A DNA stretch of 64,000 bases from Mycobacterium kyogaense. GTDB taxonomy: Bacteria; Actinomycetota; Actinomycetes; Mycobacteriales; Mycobacteriaceae. The notes under the pieces were generated by a model. The model saw only the letters and a program-made list of their open reading frames with translations, was not told the origin of the DNA and did not search any database. This document shows, piece after piece, positions 59,213-64,000 of the stretch (position 1 is the first letter of the stretch; every line of letters starts with the position of its first letter). A program made the position numbers and the translations under genes. The stretch is from NCBI RefSeq assembly GCF_003254575.1, contig NZ_QJUA01000029.1, forward strand, positions 1 through 64,000, given 5' to 3'.

Positions 59213-59956
59213 ATGACATCAGTGCTCATCACCGGTTGCTCCTCGGGCTACGGCCTCGCCACTGCGAAACGATTCCTCGACGAGGGGTGGAACGTCATCG
59301 CCACCATGCGAACACCACGTCAAGACGTGCTGCCGAGCTCGGACCGGTTGCAGATCGTCGCACTCGACGTGACCGACCCGGACAGCATCGCGAACGCAAT
59401 GCAGACCGCCGGGCCGATCGACGTCCTGGTCAACAACGCAGGGATCGGCGCTGTCGGAGCGTTCGAGGCCACCCCCATGGACACCGTGCGAGAACTGTTC
59501 GACACCAATACTTTTGGTGTGATGGCGGTGACCCAGGCGGTCGTGCCTCAGATGCGTCAACGCCGTTCGGGTGTCATCGTCAATGTCACCTCCAGCACCA
59601 CTCTGGCGGCGATGCCCCTGGCCGCCGTGTACACCGCAAGCAAGTCCGCCATCGAAGGATTCTCTGGATCGCTGGCCCTGGAACTGGGGTACTTCGGAGT
59701 GCGGGTCAAGCTCGTCGAGCCCGGCTACGGTCCGTCGACCGCATTCACCAGCAACGGCACGGACCGCATGTCGGGCCTGATCCCCGAGGCGTACTTAACG
59801 TTTGCTGCCCCCATCATGGAGGCGTTCGGGCAGCAGGGCGAGGTGACCACCCCCGAGGACGTCGCCGACGTGGTGTTCGCGGCCGCCACGGACACGTCGG
59901 ACCAGCTGCAGTACCCCGCCGGCCCCGACGCCGTGGCGCTGGCCCGACTGACCTGA
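59213..59956 (+). CDS. Short-chain dehydrogenase/reductase
   Basis: A 247-residue SDR of the classical type. VLITGCSSGYGLATAKRFL (4-22) is the cofactor loop, VLVNNAGIGAVGAF the NNAG motif, and SSTTLAAMPLAAVYTASKSAIEGF holds catalytic Ser, Tyr and Lys. Probably NADP(H)-dependent on a small carbonyl compound. The ATG follows TAGCTT (59200-59205) at 7 nt, a leaderless promoter. An AraC regulator begins 62 bp downstream with its own -10. Confidence 0.87.
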   Translation: MTSVLITGCSSGYGLATAKRFLDEGWNVIATMRTPRQDVLPSSDRLQIVALDVTDPDSIANAMQTAGPIDVLVNNAGIGAVGAFEATPMDTVRELFDTNTFGVMAVTQAVVPQMRQRRSGVIVNVTSSTTLAAMPLAAVYTASKSAIEGFSGSLALELGYFGVRVKLVEPGYGPSTAFTSNGTDRMSGLIPEAYLTFAAPIMEAFGQQGEVTTPEDVADVVFAAATDTSDQLQYPAGPDAVALARLT

Positions 59957-60017
59957 CCCTCCCCCGCTCGCACGTCGGCACCGACGGCCGGGCAGCGGCC
60001 GCGCTAGCGTCTGCGGC

Positions 60018-60953
60018 ATGGGCGACACCGAACCGATGGAGGAGCTGATGTCGCTGCTGCGCCCCGAGGCGGTCCTGGCGAAGGTCATCACCGGTGACGG
60101 CCAGTGGGGTGTTCGGAAACCTCGGTACGGCGACCCTGCGTTCTGCGTGATGCTCGACGGGTCGTGCCTGCTGGAGCCCCATGGTCTCGACCCGATCGAT
60201 CTGCATCGCGGGGACTTCCTGCTCTTCCCGCACACGCCGGCATTCATCATGCGCAGTCACTCGGACGCCACGGCGATCTTCACGCCGCTCGACCACTCAG
60301 GCGGCACACACCACGGCGGCACATCCGAGCCCATCAACATGCGCATGCTCGGCGGGTACTTCCGCTTCGACCCGGCCAGCGCAGCACTGCTGGTCGCGCT
60401 CCTCCCACCGGTCATCCTCGTCAGGGGCAACCAATCGGGTGCGGCGAGGTTGACCCGTCTGGTCGAGCTCATCGCCGAAGAAGCAGACACCGACGGCCCC
60501 AGCCGCGACGTCATCCTCAAGCGTCTCGTCGAGGTGCTCGTCATCGAAGCCGCGCGTATTCCTACCGCACCAGACTTGGGCAGCCGAGGTAAAGGATTGA
60601 TCGCGGGCCTCGCCGACCCGGTACTCGCCCCCGCGCTGCGTGCACTGCACGCCGACGTGGCCCGCGGCTGGACTGTCGAACACCTCGCCCGCGTGGCCGC
60701 GGTATCTCGCGCAGTTTTCGCGCAAAGATTCACTCGCACAGTGGGTTTGACGCCCATGCAGTACCTTCTGGAATGGCGGGTGGCCTTGGCCAAGGACATG
60801 CTGGGGGTCGATCGGGCTACCGTCGCGCATGTCGCTTCGGTAGTCGGCTACCAGTCGGCGACTGCCTTCACGACTGCCTTCGCACGGGTGGCAGGGTGCC
60901 CGCCCTCGGAGTACGCCCGCCTCTCCGCTGAGAGATCGACCTACTCCCGCTGA
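60018..60953 (+). CDS. AraC-family regulator with a cupin-6 sensor domain
   Basis: A 311-residue protein. Residues about 12-195 are the cupin_6 domain (FCVMLDGSCLLEPHGLDPIDLHRGDFLLFPHTPAFIM). The AraC HTH pair is at about 205-303: WTVEHLARVAAVSRAVFAQRFTRTVGLTPMQYLLEWRVALAKDML and VAHVASVVGYQSATAFTTAFARVAGCPPSEYAR. Family members respond to oxidants or small ligands and often control neighbouring SDR/reductase genes. TAGCGT (60005-60010) lies 7 nt before the ATG. Its end overlaps the convergent MarR gene by 13 bp. Confidence 0.88.
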   Translation: MGDTEPMEELMSLLRPEAVLAKVITGDGQWGVRKPRYGDPAFCVMLDGSCLLEPHGLDPIDLHRGDFLLFPHTPAFIMRSHSDATAIFTPLDHSGGTHHGGTSEPINMRMLGGYFRFDPASAALLVALLPPVILVRGNQSGAARLTRLVELIAEEADTDGPSRDVILKRLVEVLVIEAARIPTAPDLGSRGKGLIAGLADPVLAPALRALHADVARGWTVEHLARVAAVSRAVFAQRFTRTVGLTPMQYLLEWRVALAKDMLGVDRATVAHVASVVGYQSATAFTTAFARVAGCPPSEYARLSAERSTYSR

Positions 60954-61399
60954 CTCGCCGCGATGTTGGCCATGGCCTTGGCGAGGAGCCGGTGCAGGGT
61001 GGCCAGTTCTCTCGGAGGGAGGCCGAGCATCCGGCGTTCGATGACGGCGGCGGCTTTCTCGATCTCGCCGAGCCTCCTACGCCCGGCCTTGGTGATCACC
61101 ACATTGTGTTTACGCCGATCCTCCGGTGACCGGCGCCGTTCGATGAGCCCCTCGTCCTCGAGGCCGTTGAGCAACGCGACGACACCGGTGGCATCGATGC
61201 CCAGAGACCTGGGCAGCTCGGCCTGCGGCTGTTCACCAAGGTCGCGGAGCATTGTCAGCACCACCGCATGCCGCACCTTCATGCCGTGCGGAAGCAGATC
61301 GCCGTCAGCCTCGGTCTGCATGCGCCGCAGAATGTAATCCATCATCACGCCGACGATCTCCGGTGAACTCGCATTATTGCCGTCAGCGGAATCACTCAT
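60941..61399 (-). CDS. MarR-family regulator
   Basis: A 152-residue winged-helix protein. The HTH runs from LPHGMKVRHAVVLTMLRDLGEQPQAELPRSLGIDATGVVALLNGLEDEGLI to the wing ERRRSPEDRRKHNVVITKAGR (about 60-105). No cysteine is visible in it, so thiol-based sensing is unlikely. It lies downstream of the LLM gene in the same direction (44-bp gap) and probably controls it and the divergent azoreductase via the palindrome at 62349-62367. Confidence 0.87.
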   Translation of the reverse strand: MSDSADGNNASSPEIVGVMMDYILRRMQTEADGDLLPHGMKVRHAVVLTMLRDLGEQPQAELPRSLGIDATGVVALLNGLEDEGLIERRRSPEDRRKHNVVITKAGRRRLGEIEKAAAVIERRMLGLPPRELATLHRLLAKAMANIAASQRE

Positions 61400-61443
61400 G
61401 TCACAAGACTACCTAGATGGCACTGATGGTTCGTGCATACCAA

Positions 61444-62301
61444 CTACTTCTCGATGAGCGCTTCGGCGAGTTCTGCCAGTGCCGGCACCAGCGTGGATGG
61501 ATCGGTAAGGATCTGCACAGCAACGTGATTGGCACCGGCTTCGATGTGCTCCCTCGAGCGCGCCGCGATGTGATCAACCGTGCCGTGCGCGATCATCGCA
61601 TCGACGAGCGCGTCGCTGGCGGTACCGTCCATGTCGGCATCGGTGAAGCCAAGCCGCTTCCAATTGTTGCGGTAGTTGGCAAGCGAGAGATAGATCGCCA
61701 GCGCTTCACGCCCGATCTTCCGGGCCTGCTCGACGTCCGTGGTCATCACGACCTTCTGCTCCGGTGCCAGAAATGCTCCAGCGCCGACGATCTTTCGCGC
61801 CTCGGCAGTGTGCTCCGGGGTGGTCAGATAGGGATGCGCTCCTGCGCTGCGCGAAGCCGCGAGCTTCAGCACGCGGGGACCGAGAGCGGCGACCACTCGG
61901 CGATCCGCGGGCACGCCGTGCCGGTCCAGTTCGTCGAGATAGTCGTTGAGTGCGTCAAAGGGCTTCCAGTATTCAGCCAACGCTTCGGGATGTCCAGCAC
62001 CGATTCCCAGGACGAAGCGACCAGGGTAGGCGTCGGCGATGCGGTGGTAGGACCGCGCCACATCGGCGGCGTTCGCGGTCCAGATGTTCACGATGCCGGT
62101 GGCGACGTGGAGTGTTTCGGTGGCCGCCAGAATCTCGTCGACCCAGGAAAGATCCGCGGGCGGAGACCCGCCCGCCCACAGGCCGACGTAGCCGAGCGCC
62201 TCGATGTCGCGCAGCTGCTGTCCGCTCAGGTCACGAAACATCTGGTAACTGCCGAAGACGCCATACGTCGGGATCGCGCTGTTGTCACTCGTATTGCTCA
62301 T
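61444..62301 (-). CDS. LLM-class F420-dependent oxidoreductase (TIGR03620 type)
   Basis: A 285-residue luciferase-like protein. YGVFGSYQMFRDLSGQQLRDIEALGYVGLWAGGSP starts the barrel; YPGRFVLGIGAGHPEALAEYWKPFDALNDYLDELD (about 91-125) is the coenzyme region; GVPADRRVVAALGPRVLKLAASRSAGAHPYLTTPEHT is the family's second marker. Substrate unknown. Divergent from the azoreductase gene and upstream of marR, so it belongs to the same regulated unit. Confidence 0.83.
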   Translation of the reverse strand: MSNTSDNSAIPTYGVFGSYQMFRDLSGQQLRDIEALGYVGLWAGGSPPADLSWVDEILAATETLHVATGIVNIWTANAADVARSYHRIADAYPGRFVLGIGAGHPEALAEYWKPFDALNDYLDELDRHGVPADRRVVAALGPRVLKLAASRSAGAHPYLTTPEHTAEARKIVGAGAFLAPEQKVVMTTDVEQARKIGREALAIYLSLANYRNNWKRLGFTDADMDGTASDALVDAMIAHGTVDHIAARSREHIEAGANHVAVQILTDPSTLVPALAELAEALIEK

Positions 62302-62323
62302 GCCAGGAGACTACGGGAATTTC

Positions 62324-62367
62324 TTGACGGTATTCAACGTAGTGATAGTTTGCATCGTACAAACGAT
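62324..62367 (+). promoter_or_regulatory. Azoreductase promoter with overlapping operator
   Basis: TTGACG (62324-62329), 16 bp, TAGTTT (62346-62351). A dyad TTTG-CATCGTA-CAAA (62349-62363) and an overlapping ATCGT-ACAA-ACGAT (62354-62367) cover the -10 and start region. The MarR protein is the natural candidate for binding here. Confidence 0.55.
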
Positions 62368-62385
62368 ATTTGAAAGGCTCACACC

Positions 62386-63027
62386 ATGGCCCACCTCCTG
62401 CACATCGACTCCTCCATCCAGGGAGATGCCTCCATCAGCCGCAAGCTGACCGCGCACGCAGCGCGGCGGTGGACTCAGGCTCATCCCGGTGGAACAGTGA
62501 CCTATCGCGACCTGGCCGCGGAGCCCGTCCCCCACTTCGACGCGGTGAGCGGCCTGGCCCGCAACATCCCGGCTGACCAACACACCCCCGCACAGGCCGA
62601 ATCCTTCGCGCTGTCACGTCGATTGGTCGATGAGATCACAGCGGCCGACACTGTGCTTCTGGGCTTGCCGCTCTACAACTACGGCGCCCCCAGCATCGTC
62701 AAGTCCTGGGTGGACCACATCATCGCCGCAGGGCTGTCGTTCGATCCCGCCACTGGCGCCGGACTCCTGGGCGACACCGAGTTCATCGTGCTGGAGAGCC
62801 AAGGCGGCGGATACGGCGCGGGCACTCCGCGAGAGGGCTGGGACCACGCCGGCAATTGGCTCGTCCACGGCGTCTCCCCCACCGGCCTCTCGCCACGCAT
62901 CATCACCGCCGAACTGACGATGGCACCGGTGAATCCGGCCATGGCGGAGTTGATTCCGCTGCACGAGAAGAGCCTCGCGGCGGCCTTGGCCGAGATCGAC
63001 TCGCTGTGGGCCGACGCCACCGCCTGA
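62386..63027 (+). CDS. FMN-dependent NADH:azo/quinone oxidoreductase (AzoR)
   Basis: A 213-residue flavodoxin-like reductase. HLLHIDSSIQGDASISRKLT (3-22) is the FMN phosphate loop; LLGLPLYNYGAPSIVKSWVDHI (about 91-112) is the AzoR signature; FIVLESQGGGYGAGTPREGWDH is the flavin-contact loop. It reduces azo dyes and quinones by two electrons, protecting against electrophiles. The operator overlapping its promoter and the adjacent marR gene suggest induction by quinone-like compounds. A GAAAGG precedes the ATG. Confidence 0.9.
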   Translation: MAHLLHIDSSIQGDASISRKLTAHAARRWTQAHPGGTVTYRDLAAEPVPHFDAVSGLARNIPADQHTPAQAESFALSRRLVDEITAADTVLLGLPLYNYGAPSIVKSWVDHIIAAGLSFDPATGAGLLGDTEFIVLESQGGGYGAGTPREGWDHAGNWLVHGVSPTGLSPRIITAELTMAPVNPAMAELIPLHEKSLAAALAEIDSLWADATA

Positions 63028-63062
63028 TCCCCCGAACCCTCCCACCTTCGAACAGGAACATC

Positions 63063-63662
63063 ATGAACATCGGTTTCATCGGCGCCGGAATGATCGGAAA
63101 AGCCGTCAGCACCCAACTCGCCAAAGCCGGCCACGACGTCCTGGTCAGCAACAGCCGCGATCCCGAGACCCTCAGGGAGACATTCGATCCCCTCGGCATC
63201 AGCGTCGGCACTGCGGCCGATGCCGCCTCCCGCGACATTGTGTTCCTCGCGGTGGCCTGGCGTGACATCCCCACCGCCCTGGCCGGCGTGGATCTCGCCG
63301 GTAAGACACTGATCGACACCAACAATCCGATCATCATGCCGGGCTTCACCCGCGCCGACACAGGCGGAAAGACCTCGAGCGAAGTCATCCAAGATCTCGC
63401 TCCCGGTGCCCATGTGGTCAAGGCGTTCAACCACATGCTGCACAGCAGCTACGACGAAGGCCCCACGGTCGATGGCGCGCCCAAGGTGCTCTTCCACTCC
63501 AGCGACCACGACGACGCTCACGCCGTGGCGGCTCAGCTCATCGAAGATCTGGGGTATGTGCCCATCAACCTCGGCGGTCTCGTGACCGGCGGAGTCCTGC
63601 ACGAGTCGCCGGGCGCGCTGGCAGGACGGGTGTTCGTGGAGCCCGCGGCACGGCGGGGCTAG
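63063..63662 (+). CDS. F420-dependent NADP oxidoreductase-like (Fno-type) Rossmann protein
   Basis: A 199-residue protein. MNIGFIGAGMIGKAVSTQLAKAGHDVLVSNSRDPETL is the dinucleotide fold, with SNSR fitting NADP. IVFLAVAWRDIPTAL and KAFNHMLHSSY are family motifs of the NADPH:F420 oxidoreductase/NAD-binding family. It may link NADPH to F420H2 for the LLM enzymes or be a general NADP reductase. It begins 35 bp after the azoreductase gene with AGGAA upstream of the ATG, so same operon. Confidence 0.85.
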   Translation: MNIGFIGAGMIGKAVSTQLAKAGHDVLVSNSRDPETLRETFDPLGISVGTAADAASRDIVFLAVAWRDIPTALAGVDLAGKTLIDTNNPIIMPGFTRADTGGKTSSEVIQDLAPGAHVVKAFNHMLHSSYDEGPTVDGAPKVLFHSSDHDDAHAVAAQLIEDLGYVPINLGGLVTGGVLHESPGALAGRVFVEPAARRG

Positions 63663-63743
63663 CCGTTCGGATGGTCTCTGGGTCTAGCGGGGCTTACGGG
63701 ATCACGTGACGTTGCCAAGCGTCGCATGTCACGCCTTTAATAT

Positions 63744-63810
63744 TTAGCACCGCTAATTCGGAATAGCGTCGCTATTATCGTCGTTCGACCTGAGGGTTAG
63801 CGTTGCTAAC
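63744..63810. promoter_or_regulatory. Three TAGC-N3-GCTA palindromes in one promoter
   Basis: TTAGC-ACC-GCTAA (63744-63756), AATAGC-GTC-GCTATT (63762-63776) and GTTAGC-GTT-GCTAAC (63796-63810). The shared core is TAGC-N3-GCTA; centres are 19 and 34 bp apart. They lie in the 174-bp gap before the last gene and are surrounded by A/T-rich sequence that may hold the promoter. A TetR- or GntR-type dimer is the likely binder; its gene is not in view. Confidence 0.7.
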
Positions 63811-63836
63811 ACATACGTCAAACGAAGGAGCTTGTG

Positions 63837-64000
63837 ATGGACATCGACTTCTTGATCCGCGGCGGCGCGCTCGTCACCGTGCTCGGTACCGGCGTCGTGT
63901 ACGGCACTGACGTGTTCTGCGCGATGGCCATACGTCCCGCGCTGGCACACGTCGGCGACGACGCACTCGTGGCGGTGATGGGTCAGGTGCACCGCTACGG
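63837..64000 (+). CDS. Membrane protein, DUF1772-like, cut by the window edge
   Basis: The first 54 codons of a gene with a good AAGGAG ribosome site 8-13 bp before the ATG. The visible part MDIDFLIRGGALVTVLGTGV, then VYGTDVFCAMAIRPAL and AHVGDDALVAVMGQVHRY, has one helix (about 6-26) and resembles DUF1772/anthrone-oxygenase-like small membrane proteins. It is preceded by three operator palindromes, so it is tightly controlled. The C-terminal part is not in the window. Confidence 0.6.
   Translation, partial: MDIDFLIRGGALVTVLGTGVVYGTDVFCAMAIRPALAHVGDDALVAVMGQVHRY

Overview
The window is high-GC actinobacterial DNA and reads as a Mycobacterium (Mycolicibacterium-type) chromosome. The evidence is: mycobacteria-specific families (a PerM-like protein, a 34 kDa-antigen-like DUF5336 protein, SigK/RskA, a 13E12-type DUF222/HNH gene), many F420/FMN luciferase-like oxidoreductases, two-gene NHEJ (Ku and a three-domain LigD), KstR-like boxes, and many start codons 6-8 nt downstream of a TANNNT -10 hexamer (leaderless promoters). 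From memory of the M. tuberculosis gene order, positions 1 to about 51,800 follow the Rv0955-Rv0923c block in reverse orientation (PerM, Rv0954, Rv0953c, sucD/sucC, Rv0950c, uvrD1, chorismate mutase, pgi, Rv0945, Fpg-like, LLM, ligD, ku, Rv0927c, Rv0926c, mntH, Rv0923c), with several lineage-specific insertions. All homology statements are recalled, not searched.

Layout. 1-5,280: PerM-like (cut by the window edge), DUF5336 protein, SfnG dimethyl-sulfone monooxygenase, and a membrane protein translationally coupled to an ornithine-type decarboxylase. 5,391-9,968: KstR-boxed LLM oxidoreductase, a WXG-like/DUF4185 protein with a coupled lipoprotein, and a thiolase with a KstR-like box. 10,011-15,838: an inserted creatine/guanidino-compound cluster (IclR regulator, creatinase, NCS1 permease, NodB-fold hydrolase, ureohydrolase). 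15,915-28,063: core genes (sucD, sucC, M23 peptidase, uvrD1, chorismate mutase with an attenuator-like leader, acyltransferase, SSADH, pgi). 28,113-38,550: GH16, an autoregulated HTH/membrane pair, SDR, Fpg-like glycosylase, KstR-boxed LLM, methyltransferase, sugar porter, VOC protein, Rieske oxygenase with divergent TetR, RNase HI. 38,561-46,944: frameshifted 13E12 gene behind an SOS box, secreted lipase, LigD and Ku separated by a mannitol dehydrogenase/sugar kinase pair. 47,000-51,771: KstR-boxed SDR operon, two tiny secreted Cys proteins, MntH with a metalloregulator box, and a gamma-glutamyl cyclotransferase/poly-gamma-glutamate-hydrolase fusion. 51,793-57,565: SigK locus, YbdK ligase, LLM, orphan cytochrome-oxidase III/IV module. 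57,616-59,127: tRNA-Arg(CCT) followed by an IS481-family element with iterated ends. 59,213-64,000: accessory redox/regulator cluster (SDR, AraC, MarR, LLM, azoreductase, F420-type NADP oxidoreductase) ending at a promoter with three TAGC-N3-GCTA operators.

How the genes work together. Creatinase, permease and ureohydrolase suggest uptake and breakdown of guanidino compounds under IclR control. Mannitol dehydrogenase plus sugar kinase would yield fructose 6-phosphate, the substrate of Pgi encoded elsewhere in the window. Four KstR-like boxes link two LLM oxidoreductases, a thiolase and an SDR/reductase operon to sterol-type catabolism. The strongest candidates for something undescribed are the WXG-like/DUF4185 protein with its lipoprotein partner, the two-domain gamma-glutamyl hydrolase fusion, the chorismate mutase leader, the creatine cluster and the triple-operator promoter at the right edge. 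There is no gap above 300 bases without a gene; the longest (12,138-12,435) is a divergent promoter region.
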